Assembly: GCA_017510785.1 (NCBI GenBank)
Contig: JAFWMH010000054.1
Location: 1 to 64,000, forward strand
Reading direction: 5' to 3'
DNA length: 64,000 nucleotides
Source of the DNA: Atopobiaceae bacterium
Lineage (GTDB): Bacteria; Actinomycetota; Coriobacteriia; Coriobacteriales; Atopobiaceae
The notes beneath the pieces are model-generated. The model saw nothing but the letters and a program-made list of their open reading frames with translations. It did no database searches and was not told where the DNA came from. Below are positions 1-9,694 of the stretch, one piece after another. Positions within the stretch are counted from its first letter, which is position 1. Each line of letters starts with the position of its first letter. Both the position numbers and the translations under genes were made by a program.

Positions 1-1536
1 CACGTCCTGCCAGCCGTAGGACTGCACGTGGACCGCATAGCGGATGGAGCCCGGCACCTTGTTGGAGCCGAGCTTCGCCTCGAGGGCCTCGAGGCGCTTG
101 GACTCTCCGGAGGTGCCGGAGAGCTCGCCGTCCCCCACCCATTCCATCCAACCGTGCGTCTGCACGTGGGTGTGGTAGGTGACGCCGGGATTCTCGAGCA
201 TGGCGAGCCTGGTGGCCGAGGAGACGCCGTCGACCTTGCCTGGGGCCTTCCCGCCCTTCGGCACGAGCACGACCTGGATGGCCTCGAGCCTCCACGACAT
301 GCCCGCCGTGCCGGACTTCGCGCCGTTCTTCGCCCATGCCATCCAGCCAACCCTCTGCGCATGCACGCGGTAGTATACGTCATACGCATTCTTCGCGGCC
401 CCTGTGAGGCGAATTTGGATGGCCTCGAGGCGCCTCGACTGCCCATGCGTACCCGACTCGCCACCACCGGAGGCCCATCTGCTTTCCCAACCGAGGCCCT
501 GGACGTGGGTGCGATACTCGATGCCGCCGGAGACGCCCGAGAGCTTTATTCGTATGGATTCAAGCCGCCGTGACTGCCCAAAGGTTCCGGCGGATTTGCC
601 ATTCTTGCGCCAAGCTTGGTCACCAATGCCTTGGACGTGTACGGCGTATGTAACGGACGGGGTGGCTTGCGCGGAAACACCAGCACCCGCCTCCTTGCCG
701 TTGGTAGTCGGCTTTTCGGTTGCGTTCGTGGGCTTCGCGGTTCCAACATCGCCTCCGTCGGAGTTTGTCTCCTCAACCGGCTTGGTTGCAACTTTTTCGA
801 CCTGAACGTTTTCTCGTTGTGCGGTTTCCACCGAAGCGGCCTTCGTCGCAGCGGCTTCCTCAGCCTGCTCGGTACTCCGATCGTCGTCACTCGTTTCGTA
901 TGCTTCCTCAGCCTCTGGGTTCTCCGGATCGACCTGCGTGTTCTCACCTGCCAGCTCGTCGTCCTCGGGTGATTCTTCCTCTTCGGTTTCGTCGCCCGAA
1001 GCAATCGAATCGTTTACCGCAGAACCCTCGGCAACCTCATTCGACACCAATTCGTTCTCGCTGCCTGCATTCGCGCCTTCGGTCGTTTCCCATGGACGCT
1101 CGCCGGGAACTCCGCCCGCAACGTCGAGCAATACCTCCGATTCCCCCACCACAACGCGCGCGAGCACTCGACCGTCATCGCTTGCAACTTCCTCGCACGC
1201 GATCCCTACGCTTTGAGCCTCATCCCTAAAGGCCCGCACGATGCCTCGTGCCGTACTCGGTTCGCCCGCGAGGGCACGCCCAGCTTCGTCCTCCACAGTG
1301 CTTATGCCCGCAACGTCTGCAACATCTGCAACATCCAGGGCGGAGAACTTGTCCCACAATGCCGCTAGCTTCTGCGCATCCGTAAGCTCCTCTTGACCTG
1401 CAAGTGTACCAACGTCCTGAGTTGCTTCTTCGGGTTCACCCCACGCAACCGCAGGAACCCCACCCACTGCAAGTAATCCCGAGAGCGCAAGCACCCCAAA
1501 ACGGCGCGCCACGCCATGTCTCGCCAAACGCAACAT
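1..1536 (-). CDS. ChW-repeat exported protein, C-terminus cut by window edge
   Basis: The 512 visible codons start at an ATG preceded by GAAAGGA. An N-terminal signal peptide (about residues 1-35, ending near VAWG) is followed by a ~90-residue domain with the motif GEPSTARGI. This domain is shared with three other proteins here and resembles a transglutaminase core that has lost its catalytic Cys. Then come an acidic Glu/Asp-rich linker (about 150-260) and ChW-type repeats from about residue 295, each with an HVQ...GW...SGESKRLEA signature. Five repeats are visible before the edge, so the catalytic or binding domain, if any, lies outside. Its head-to-tail neighbour downstream is a close paralogue, which suggests tandem duplication. 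ChW proteins of this type are exported and associated with the cell surface; the exact role cannot be told from the visible part. Confidence 0.85.
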   Translation of the reverse strand, partial: MLRLARHGVARRFGVLALSGLLAVGGVPAVAWGEPEEATQDVGTLAGQEELTDAQKLAALWDKFSALDVADVADVAGISTVEDEAGRALAGEPSTARGIVRAFRDEAQSVGIACEEVASDDGRVLARVVVGESEVLLDVAGGVPGERPWETTEGANAGSENELVSNEVAEGSAVNDSIASGDETEEEESPEDDELAGENTQVDPENPEAEEAYETSDDDRSTEQAEEAAATKAASVETAQRENVQVEKVATKPVEETNSDGGDVGTAKPTNATEKPTTNGKEAGAGVSAQATPSVTYAVHVQGIGDQAWRKNGKSAGTFGQSRRLESIRIKLSGVSGGIEYRTHVQGLGWESRWASGGGESGTHGQSRRLEAIQIRLTGAAKNAYDVYYRVHAQRVGWMAWAKNGAKSGTAGMSWRLEAIQVVLVPKGGKAPGKVDGVSSATRLAMLENPGVTYHTHVQTHGWMEWVGDGELSGTSGESKRLEALEAKLGSNKVPGSIRYAVHVQSYGWQDV

Positions 1537-1593
1537 ACCAGCATCCTTTCACTACCATACCTACAATCAAACATACATCCCGCCTGCAACACA

Positions 1594-4293
1594 CTACGGC
1601 ATGCGCAGAATATACGTCCAACCTACTCCCGCATAGAAGTCACGATACGGGCCTACGCATATCTCTCGCCCTGTTTGGTCGCCTATATCGCCCCACGCAC
1701 CACCTCTTTCGGAACAATGCGCCCCAACGCTCATACCATTGCCCATGTAGATTTCGGCGTGATGCTCCGGTACCAACATGATGTCGCCACGCCGTAGCGC
1801 TGCGTGGGAGAACGGAAGTCCTATGAGACCACACTTCGTGAGCTCCTGGTACATCGTAAAGGTTCTGTTTGCCTGACCAGTATTGAAGCCCACGTGCCGA
1901 AGGCAGGTAATAACAAACGACGAGCAATCGTAATCCGGCCCCCATCGAACGTGATCGAAGGTGTTAAAGCCATGCGAATCGTCTTCGGCGATGCTCACGG
2001 CGTAGCTTAGGAAGTCCTCGACCCTCACATTGCTCGGCGGATCAACTTCGTAATAGCTCTTGCGATACCGATAGGTGTCCTCAATGTTCGCCGGACATGG
2101 CGTGCCCTTGGCAAGCAACCTTACGCACACGGCATCAATCGCGTCCCCCTCCACGGTTGAACCCGCGTTGGCTCCGTTTTTTGCCCAACCAAGCCAGGCC
2201 TTCGATGCGATGTGGGCGCAGTAGTACACATCGAACGCCTTTGCGAGTTTTCCCGTGAGCTTTATGCAGAACGCATTTATGGCCTGCCCTTTATTGCCGG
2301 CAGCCTCACCGTTCGCGCACCATGGCCCCCAAGAGCCATCCTGCGTGTGCGCCCGATACGAAACGCCTCCCCGGGCAGCCTCCGCAAGCACCGATACGCC
2401 AAGCTGAGCCCTGAACCGCCGTAAGGGAGCGGCGCCCACGTTCCCCGCAAACCCATCGCCTGCCGCCCCCTGCCAACTCGTACCGTTCGTCGCTTCAAAC
2501 ACAAGCGATGTGGCACCCACGAACGCAGCCGTCATCGACGAGCCGGACGAGTCGGGTGCCGCAGCGCCCTTCCGCACAAGGCGCACCTGAACTGCTTCCA
2601 TGCGCTTCGCGATGCCCTCGGTTCCCGCACGCTCGCCATTGCTCGCCCAACCAAGCCACCCAATACTCTGCACGTGAGCGCGATAGTACACGTCGTACGC
2701 ATCGGCCGCCTCACCAGTAAGACGCATGCTGAATGCCTCGAGACGCCTTGACTCGCCGGACGTTCCCACGAGCGACGTACGCCATCCCTGCCAACCTATA
2801 CCTTGGACGTGGGCCTCCGCCTCAACACCGCCAGGTACTCGTGATCCGTCAAGGCTGAATCGCAGCGCTTCTACGCGTCGCGACTGCCCGAACGTACCAG
2901 CAGTCCCGCCATTGCCAACGGCAGGTTGCCACCCAATGCCCTGCACATGCGCGGCAACACGTATTTGCTGCGTGCCACGGAAAGCTGCCGACGTGTTTTC
3001 TCCCGCGTTGGACGGAGCCGCTCCTCCCTTTGCCACAAGGCGCACCTGTATGCCCTCGAGTCGCTTGGCCTCACCCGCCGTTCCAGCGGTAACTCCGTTT
3101 TTGGTCCAACCCATCCAGCCATACGTCTGCGCGTGCACGCGATAGTACACGTCGTACTTCGTGGCAATGGCACCTGTTAACTTGATTTGAATCGCCTCGA
3201 GGCGCTTGGCTTTTCCGCTTGTGCCACTCATGGCTCCGTCGCTGCGCCACTGCTGCCAACCAACCGACTGAACATGGGTGCGATACGTAATGCCACCCGT
3301 AACGCCCGTCCCGCACTTCACCTTGATGCGGATGGCCTCAAGACGCTTCGACTCACCACTAGTACCCGCAGTCTTTCCATCTGCTCGCCACGATTGGTTG
3401 CCATACGACTGCACGTGCACCATATACGTTACGGACGATTCTTTTGCTCTCGCCGCCTTCGGGGCACCTTGTGCCGTAACGGCGCCATCATCAACCTCTG
3501 ACTCAAAAGACAAACCCGCGGACGCGTTTTTTGAAACCGTCAACGCGGGAGCTTCTTTTTCTAGTGCCTTTTCCTGTGCCTTCTCGTTGGCACGAGCCTC
3601 TTGCTCCGCCTTTTCGGTCGCCTCTCCCTCTTCCTCCCGCGCCTCCGCGGTCTCCTGCGCCTCGGCTTCAGCCGTCTCGCCAACTTCATCAGTCCCATCG
3701 GTAATGGCGCGCTCACTCTCGCCAGCGTCCAGCTCGTCCTTGGCTACGCCCTCGTCGCCACCTTCGTCCACTTCGTCAGTAGCATCGTGCTCCCCGGGTT
3801 CGGGCGGATCCACATCCTCGTTGGTTGCCTCCACCTCCCACGGGCGATTGCCCGGCTCGCCGGCCGCAACGTCGAGCTCCCACACGATTCCGTCGAGCGT
3901 AACAATAACGACTGGCCGACCATCCTCGTCAATCGACTCCTCGCAGGTGAGTCCCATGCGCCTCGCCTCGTCGGCAAAGGCTCGCGCAATGCCACGCGCC
4001 GTACTGGGCTCGCCGGCAAGCGCTCGCTGTGCCTCCTCCTCAAGAGTGCCGCTTGCCTCCTCGTTCACTACTTCAACAGCGGAAAGCCCATCCCAAAGCA
4101 TCGCTAGCTTTTCCGCTGATGCAGACTCCCCCGAACCCGCAACGCCCTCGTCCAGCCCTTCGACGCTGCCGCGCACATCCTCAAGCTGCGCATCCTCAAG
4201 CACTTGCCCCCATGCGGGGGCGGGAACCTGCCCAATCGCAAGCATGGCCGCCACCAGCATTGCAATCAATGCCTTCCCACGTCGGCTAGCCAT
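1594..4293 (-). CDS. ChW-repeat exported cysteine peptidoglycan amidase (Amidase_5/NlpC-like)
   Basis: 899 aa. The start ATG at 4293 follows GGAGGG; a longer in-frame start at 4350 lacks a good ribosome site. Order: signal peptide (1-30), degenerate transglutaminase-like domain with GEPSTARGI (about 70-150), a very acidic linker, nine ChW repeats (about 288-735) in three groups of three, then a C-terminal hydrolase. The hydrolase has DYDCSSFV with Cys790 as likely nucleophile and a following HHAEIYMGNG that supplies the His, typical of phage-type Amidase_5/NlpC-P60 enzymes cleaving peptidoglycan stem peptides or the sugar-peptide bond. The seventh to ninth repeats have lost several Trp and Arg-Leu-Glu positions. 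It probably remodels or cleaves cell wall after being held there by the repeats; substrate specificity is not visible. Confidence 0.88.
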   Translation of the reverse strand: MASRRGKALIAMLVAAMLAIGQVPAPAWGQVLEDAQLEDVRGSVEGLDEGVAGSGESASAEKLAMLWDGLSAVEVVNEEASGTLEEEAQRALAGEPSTARGIARAFADEARRMGLTCEESIDEDGRPVVIVTLDGIVWELDVAAGEPGNRPWEVEATNEDVDPPEPGEHDATDEVDEGGDEGVAKDELDAGESERAITDGTDEVGETAEAEAQETAEAREEEGEATEKAEQEARANEKAQEKALEKEAPALTVSKNASAGLSFESEVDDGAVTAQGAPKAARAKESSVTYMVHVQSYGNQSWRADGKTAGTSGESKRLEAIRIKVKCGTGVTGGITYRTHVQSVGWQQWRSDGAMSGTSGKAKRLEAIQIKLTGAIATKYDVYYRVHAQTYGWMGWTKNGVTAGTAGEAKRLEGIQVRLVAKGGAAPSNAGENTSAAFRGTQQIRVAAHVQGIGWQPAVGNGGTAGTFGQSRRVEALRFSLDGSRVPGGVEAEAHVQGIGWQGWRTSLVGTSGESRRLEAFSMRLTGEAADAYDVYYRAHVQSIGWLGWASNGERAGTEGIAKRMEAVQVRLVRKGAAAPDSSGSSMTAAFVGATSLVFEATNGTSWQGAAGDGFAGNVGAAPLRRFRAQLGVSVLAEAARGGVSYRAHTQDGSWGPWCANGEAAGNKGQAINAFCIKLTGKLAKAFDVYYCAHIASKAWLGWAKNGANAGSTVEGDAIDAVCVRLLAKGTPCPANIEDTYRYRKSYYEVDPPSNVRVEDFLSYAVSIAEDDSHGFNTFDHVRWGPDYDCSSFVITCLRHVGFNTGQANRTFTMYQELTKCGLIGLPFSHAALRRGDIMLVPEHHAEIYMGNGMSVGAHCSERGGAWGDIGDQTGREICVGPYRDFYAGVGWTYILRMP

Positions 4294-4387
4294 CGTCCCT
4301 CCTTCATCTCCGTTTCGAATGATAGGTATACTAACAAAGTAATGGGACACGAATTGCGAAAGCCCGCCAGTTGCAGAAACACTTCAG

Positions 4388-7300
4388 TTAGTCCACCGAT
4401 TTGAGCGATTCCACCATGTTGACCTTGTCGAGCTTGCGCCGCATGCCAAACATAATGAGCACACAGAACACCAACGTAAGGGCAAACGAATACCCGTAGC
4501 TCAAAACGTGGATGGTCCGTCCGAACATAACGTAGTCGACTTCCGCCGTCACCACCACAAAGTGCTCAAGCCACGTTCCAAACGCCATGCCCAAGGCGTC
4601 ACCCATTATGGCAAGCAAGAGTATTTCTCTAAAGATATAGGCATATACTTCGCCCCGCGTAAACCCCAGCACCTTGAGACTCGCAATCTCACGCACGCGT
4701 TCGGCGATGTTAATGTTCGTGAGGTTATAGAGCACAATAAAAGCAAGCGCTCCTGCGCTCGCGATGAGGAGCACCACCACACTATCCACAACCGAAAGCA
4801 TCGTCCGATACGTGTTTATGGATTCTTCCGCATACGACACCGTAGAAACATCGTCGCGGTCGCGAAGATTGGCCGCAAAGGCGTCGCGCTCATCGTCTGC
4901 GAGGTCCGTCTGCGCAAAAATCGTGGGGTACGTGGGCATTGCGTCGTCCACCTCGTGCCACGCTGCCTCACCCATGTACACGTAATTCCCCACATAGTTC
5001 TCGGCAATTGCCGTCACACGAAGCGGGGTTCCCTCCCCCTTGGCATTGCCAATCGCATCCTGCTCGTAAAGGCGCACCTCCGAGCCCACCTCGAGGCCGT
5101 ACTTGAGCGCTATCTTCTCGGTCACTATAACTGCGTTATCGTCCACCTCAAAAGGCTCGTGCGTAACCCGGTCGCGCAGGGTCACCGCCTGCTCAAGGCT
5201 CTTCTTCTCTTCCGGAACGACCACCTGCACGAGCAACGTTTCGTTAGCAGCGTTCGAACCAACCTGCATGTTGCTTTGGTACGCACGCACGATGCTATGC
5301 ACCTTGCCGGTTTTCTCCACGTACGATATAACCTCATTCAAGTCGTGTTCAGTGGCGTCCTCGTCGAGCCGCACGGTGACGTCATAGTGAATGATGGGAC
5401 CGAACTGGCAATCGATGATGTCCCAAATCGAATCGTGCAAGCCGAAACCCACGAGCAAGAGGGCCGTACACCCCGAAATGCCCACCACCGTCATGGCCAA
5501 GCGGCGCTTGTATCGAAACAGGTTACGAAAGGTAACCTTCCACGAAAACGAAAGCCGCCGCCATATGGGCGCAATGTGTTCGAGCAGAATGCGCTTTCCT
5601 GCTGCCGGGGCGCGCGGAAGCATGAGTGTGGCGGGCGTCTCTCGCAAACTCGAGACGACTGCGGCCCACGTTGCCAGCAACGTAACGCCAACGCCCAAGC
5701 CACCCGAGGTCAGCGCAATCGAAAGGTCCACAGGCATGGGAAACGGATGGATGGGAACCGTATAGATAATTGAATAGGCCATAGTCACTATGAACGGCAG
5801 CAACTGCGAAAGGGCCAATATGCCCACCACGGCGCCACCCACGCCAGCCAATCCGGCATACGCAAGGTATTTCGTCGCAATACGAGCGGTGCTGTAGCCC
5901 AACGCCTTGTACGTACCCATCTCGATGCGGTCGTCCTCCACCATACGCGTCATGGTGGTAAGCGCGACAAGTGCCGCCACGAGAAAGAACATGAGCGGAA
6001 ACACGTCGGCGATGGAATCCATACGTCGAGTATCGGCATCGTAGGTGGCAGCTCCCTCATTCTGGCTGCGATCGAGTACGTACAGTTCGGGCATCTCGAT
6101 TTCGTCGATGTCGGACTGCGCGTCCGCAAGCTTTTTCTCTGCTTTCTTGAACTCCTTGTTTGCCTTCTTTCGCTCCTCTCTATACGTTTCGAGAGAAGAC
6201 TCATACTCCTTGGTGCCGTTCGCAAGCTTGGTTTTGCCGGCGTTAAGCTCGGAACGGGCATCGTTAAGGCGCTGCTGCCCTTCGGTGAGCTCGCGCTCCG
6301 CGTCGGCACGACGAGTGGTGAGCTCCTCCTGCCCGGCATCGAGCGACGCGCGACCGTCTGCGATTTGGCGCTCTCCGTCCTCGATGCGCACCCGATTGGA
6401 TTCGAGCTCTTCCGCAGCCGACTCGAGCTTGGCTACGCCGTCGAGTCCCTCTTGAGCCTGTGCCTGCGCCGCCTGGGCCTCGGGCAGGCGCGCCTCGAGC
6501 TTTGCCTTTGCATCGGCCTCGTCAGTCGCCGTTATTCCTGCCTGGGCAATGCCCGACAAAAACTGCGCTCTCGCTCCCTCAAGTTGCGCGCGCCCCTCAA
6601 TGAGCTCGTCGGCCGTCGCAAGCGCCGAACGCACGGGCTCGATTTGCTCGTCGGGCGCACCCGCATCCTCAAGCTGCTGAAGTTGTGTGGCAAGAATACC
6701 ACGCGCCTCGCTCACGCTCGAAGCAGGAATGCCCATGCCACCCACGGCCTGCAAAAACTGTGTTTCCCCCGCTTCCAGCGCACCACGTCGCTCGATGAGC
6801 TGGTTCGCCGCATCAAGGGAATCGTTAAGCTGGGCCACACCCTCATCGGCCTGGCGCTTTCCCTCCTCGAGCTTCGCCTTCGCCTCCTCAAGCGACGACG
6901 TTCCGGTTTGTTCGAGCACCTGGGCCACGCCTTGTTCGTACGAACGCGTCCCCTCCTCGAGTTCCCTGCGCCCGGCCTCGAGCTCGGCAGACCTCTTGTC
7001 GAGCTCTCGCCGCCCGTCGTCAATCGTTCGTTGCGCGTCGGCGATTTGTTGGGCCGCCTCAACACGCGAGTCGGCCAATGTTTGTAGCCCCTGCTCGTAT
7101 TCAGCCTCGCCCGAATCTATTTCTCGCTGCGCATCGTCGAGCTCGCGCTTCGCATCGTCGAGCTTTTGCTTCGCATCGTCGAGCTCCTCCGTTGCATCCT
7201 TGCGCTCCTTTTCGAAGTCCGCCCGCTTCTCGTCGAGCTTATGCTGCGCATCGCCGCGAACATCGTTGAAGCGAGCGGCGGCAAGGCGCTCCTCTTCGTG

Positions 7301-8080
7301 CTCAATGCCCTCGCGAACGGCGCCAACAACATTCCAGTATTCGTCCGAGGCGTTTTCGAGGCCATGCGCACCTTCCACAGACGCATATATCTCCGTAAAC
7401 GTGACGTCCTCCACGAAGGCAGATGGCGCCACATACACATACTGCCCTATGACACCCGAGCCGAGCGTCGTGGAACCGAAGTTGCCAGTATAGGGGTATC
7501 CGGAATAGCTCACCAGCCCTACCACCGCGAGCCTTTTCGAGCGAACCACATCGTCCAAATCCTGTGCACCGTACATCAACTCGATGTGGTCTCCAATCCC
7601 CACCTCATGAAGGGGATTATCGTCACTCATCACACATTCGTTTTTTGAGCTCGGCCATCTGCCCTCCCGCAGGAACACCCGGTTGAGGTAGCGTCCGTCA
7701 TCCGAAAGAATCACATTTGCGTCAACCGCCTCGGCGTCGTTTGCCAAACCCACGTCGAGCGAACTCACGCGAACTACGAGCTGGTCTTCCCCCACGCGAG
7801 CCATGGCGTCACAGGAAGCTGCGCCCATCGCATGCTCAACGCCCTCGATGCCTTCGATGCGCGCAACATCGTTTATGCCGAAGCCCAGCGTGGAAACAAC
7901 ACGCAAGTCGTATAGGTTCGTGCCATCATAAAACTCATCAGCAGCGGCACGCATGTCGGGACCACACATTTGCAAGCCGGCGTAGAATCCACAACCGAGC
8001 GCAACAATGGCCAGTATGGCCAAGAAGCGACCCAAGGAGCCGTTGATGCTCCGCACGATTGTTTTTCCGAAGGCCGACAC
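4388..8080 (-). CDS. ABC transporter permease, FtsX/MacB type, with giant coiled-coil loop
   Basis: 1230 aa starting at a GTG 23 bases after the ATPase stop, so both are probably one transcript. Transmembrane helix 1 lies at about 15-40; a MacB-like periplasmic-type domain follows; then residues 260-657 are almost entirely heptad-rich coiled coil (repeated LDDAKRELDDAQREID-like segments). FtsX core helices follow at about 695-830, and a second MacB/FtsX half with further helices runs to the C-terminus. The family forms mechanotransmission ABC systems that couple ATP hydrolysis in the cytosol to work outside the membrane (lipoprotein, peptide or hydrolase control). The long extracellular coiled coil could reach the wall and act on hydrolases as FtsEX does; that is inference. 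The substrate is unknown. Confidence 0.9.
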   Translation of the reverse strand: MSAFGKTIVRSINGSLGRFLAILAIVALGCGFYAGLQMCGPDMRAAADEFYDGTNLYDLRVVSTLGFGINDVARIEGIEGVEHAMGAASCDAMARVGEDQLVVRVSSLDVGLANDAEAVDANVILSDDGRYLNRVFLREGRWPSSKNECVMSDDNPLHEVGIGDHIELMYGAQDLDDVVRSKRLAVVGLVSYSGYPYTGNFGSTTLGSGVIGQYVYVAPSAFVEDVTFTEIYASVEGAHGLENASDEYWNVVGAVREGIEHEEERLAAARFNDVRGDAQHKLDEKRADFEKERKDATEELDDAKQKLDDAKRELDDAQREIDSGEAEYEQGLQTLADSRVEAAQQIADAQRTIDDGRRELDKRSAELEAGRRELEEGTRSYEQGVAQVLEQTGTSSLEEAKAKLEEGKRQADEGVAQLNDSLDAANQLIERRGALEAGETQFLQAVGGMGIPASSVSEARGILATQLQQLEDAGAPDEQIEPVRSALATADELIEGRAQLEGARAQFLSGIAQAGITATDEADAKAKLEARLPEAQAAQAQAQEGLDGVAKLESAAEELESNRVRIEDGERQIADGRASLDAGQEELTTRRADAERELTEGQQRLNDARSELNAGKTKLANGTKEYESSLETYREERKKANKEFKKAEKKLADAQSDIDEIEMPELYVLDRSQNEGAATYDADTRRMDSIADVFPLMFFLVAALVALTTMTRMVEDDRIEMGTYKALGYSTARIATKYLAYAGLAGVGGAVVGILALSQLLPFIVTMAYSIIYTVPIHPFPMPVDLSIALTSGGLGVGVTLLATWAAVVSSLRETPATLMLPRAPAAGKRILLEHIAPIWRRLSFSWKVTFRNLFRYKRRLAMTVVGISGCTALLLVGFGLHDSIWDIIDCQFGPIIHYDVTVRLDEDATEHDLNEVISYVEKTGKVHSIVRAYQSNMQVGSNAANETLLVQVVVPEEKKSLEQAVTLRDRVTHEPFEVDDNAVIVTEKIALKYGLEVGSEVRLYEQDAIGNAKGEGTPLRVTAIAENYVGNYVYMGEAAWHEVDDAMPTYPTIFAQTDLADDERDAFAANLRDRDDVSTVSYAEESINTYRTMLSVVDSVVVLLIASAGALAFIVLYNLTNINIAERVREIASLKVLGFTRGEVYAYIFREILLLAIMGDALGMAFGTWLEHFVVVTAEVDYVMFGRTIHVLSYGYSFALTLVFCVLIMFGMRRKLDKVNMVESLKSVD

Positions 8081-8103
8081 CTCAGCGCCTCGCCTCCCTC
8101 ACG

Positions 8104-8805
8104 CTACCATTCCACCGTGGACGCATCGGCGGGATTGGCATTGCACTCAACTCGATCGGCATGCCCCTCCCGCACATGAATCACACGATTCGCGATTTGG
8201 GTAAAGGCAAGGTTATGGGTGACGATGGCCACCGTACGCCCACTCATACGGCATGTATCTTGGAGCAGGCCAAGTATTTGCTTGCCAGTTTGGTAGTCCA
8301 AGGCCCCGGTGGGCTCGTCCGCCAACACGAGCTTGGGGTTCTTCGCAAGCGCTCGCGCAATCGCCACGCGCTGCTGCTCGCCACCCGAGAGCTGAGCGGG
8401 AAAGTTGTCCATGCGATCGGCCAAGCCCACTTGCTCGAGCACTTCCTCGGCAGGGAGCGGATCGTTGCAAATCTGGCTGGCAAGCTCCACGTTTTCGAGC
8501 GCCGTGAGGTTTTGTACAAGGTTATAGAACTGGAAAACAAAGCCTATGTCGTGCCGACGGTACTGCGTAAGCGCACGCTCGCTCATGCCCGAAATTTCAC
8601 GCCCGTCAAGCCGAATCGTTCCCGAAGTCGCAGAGTCCATGCCACCCAACATGTTGAGCACCGTCGTCTTGCCAGCGCCGGAAGGACCAACAATCACCAC
8701 CAGCTCGCCTTCCTCAATGGCAAAGCTCATCCCATCCACCGCACGCACCTCGACGTCACCCATGCGATACGTCTTGCATACGTTTATGAACTCCACGAAC
8801 GCCAC
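8104..8805 (-). CDS. ABC transporter ATP-binding protein, MacB/LolD family
   Basis: About 233 aa. Walker [10 protein letters not shown], signature [15 protein letters not shown], Walker [13 protein letters not shown] and the switch His in VTHN are all intact, so it should be an active ATPase. The [10 protein letters not shown] form is typical of the MacB/LolD/FtsE group that energises FtsX-type permeases, and the adjacent downstream permease fits. I chose the GTG at 8805 because GGGGAGAGG lies a few bases upstream; an in-frame TTG at 8838 would add eleven poorly conserved residues. The zinc-ribbon membrane protein lies just upstream on the same strand. Confidence 0.93.
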   Translation of the reverse strand: MAFVEFINVCKTYRMGDVEVRAVDGMSFAIEEGELVVIVGPSGAGKTTVLNMLGGMDSATSGTIRLDGREISGMSERALTQYRRHDIGFVFQFYNLVQNLTALENVELASQICNDPLPAEEVLEQVGLADRMDNFPAQLSGGEQQRVAIARALAKNPKLVLADEPTGALDYQTGKQILGLLQDTCRMSGRTVAIVTHNLAFTQIANRVIHVREGHADRVECNANPADASTVEW

Positions 8806-8869
8806 GCGGCCTCTCCCCTCGCCACCTTTCCCACGCAATACCTACTCTATGCAATTATCGCATACCGAA

Positions 8870-9607
8870 CTAGGACCTATCAACAAACGTCGTGTTATTC
8901 GCCTCGCTCGCATCCGCAAGGCTTTCGCGAGCGCGTTCAACGAGCTCTTCCAGTCGCTGCGGATCACAATTCTCATCGGTTTGCGCGAACTCCTTCGCTT
9001 GTTCTATATAGTCTTCGGTTAGGTCCGCCGAATCGATACGTTCGAACGTAAGCGGCTCCGAAGTCTCCGACGTTTTTCCCGACTCGATGGCCGCGTCGTC
9101 GAGCACGACGTGCACCACGTTGGACGGAACGTTGTACAGCTCACCTTTAGACGAAATGGGAGACCCAAGGGCCTTCACGTCCCAGCTACCTGGCTCCAAG
9201 TACAAGCCCGAGCCATTAGGCTCAAGAAATGCATACACAGGCTCGGCGGCGGCATCCTCATCGACCCGCCGCGCTTCCACCGGCACTCTCGTACCGTTTT
9301 CGTCAAGGCCAGGCACCTCAATGGGAACTACCACCGAAACGCGCGACGTTTGTGAGGAAGCCCGGATGACTAGTATTGCCCCTACCACAACGGCAAGACC
9401 GAACGCAATGCCTGCGAGCGCGGCAATCACAATGCTGGACCGCGCGGGACCATCATCGAGTTCCATTTGTGGTTCGTACTGCTCCCGGTACTGCACGTGG
9501 AGCTGGGCTTGCAGCTGCGGTCGCGTCGGCACATCCATGGCGGCACCGCAAGACGGACAAAACCTTGCGTCATCAGTCACTTCTGTGCCACAGGATTTGC
9601 AGTACAT
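8870..9607 (-). CDS. Zinc-ribbon single-pass membrane protein
   Basis: 245 aa, ATG preceded by GAGGTGG. The first 20 residues form a zinc ribbon with Cys3, Cys6, Cys17 and Cys20 (CKSCG ... CPSCG). One membrane helix spans about residues 59-81 (IVIAALAGIAFGLAVVVGAI), giving a cytosolic N-terminal ribbon and an outside C-terminal domain of about 165 residues. The outer part contains a beta-rich stretch that looks like a small ligand- or Ig-like fold, followed by a helical segment. Such proteins are common in Gram-positive genomes but poorly characterised. It sits between an FHA protein and an ABC transporter on the same strand, so a sensory or accessory role for the transporter is possible but not shown. 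Confidence 0.8.
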   Translation of the reverse strand: MYCKSCGTEVTDDARFCPSCGAAMDVPTRPQLQAQLHVQYREQYEPQMELDDGPARSSIVIAALAGIAFGLAVVVGAILVIRASSQTSRVSVVVPIEVPGLDENGTRVPVEARRVDEDAAAEPVYAFLEPNGSGLYLEPGSWDVKALGSPISSKGELYNVPSNVVHVVLDDAAIESGKTSETSEPLTFERIDSADLTEDYIEQAKEFAQTDENCDPQRLEELVERARESLADASEANNTTFVDRS

Positions 9608-9694
9608 GCATCCACCTCACAAGTAGCATTCAGTCGCGTTGGACCGCCAAAAACCATACTACAACAGCATACAATACCAGCATACTACGCCACG

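Noticed and set aside
1-4293. Prophage endolysin origin of the ChW amidase
   Set aside because: The catalytic domain is phage-type, but there are no phage genes nearby and the signal peptide plus repeats mark a host exoprotein.
3278-4342. 354-codon plus-strand open frame
   Set aside because: Antisense shadow of the acidic linker and N-terminus of the ChW amidase gene; Ser-rich composition is what the reverse of Glu/Asp/Ala codons gives.
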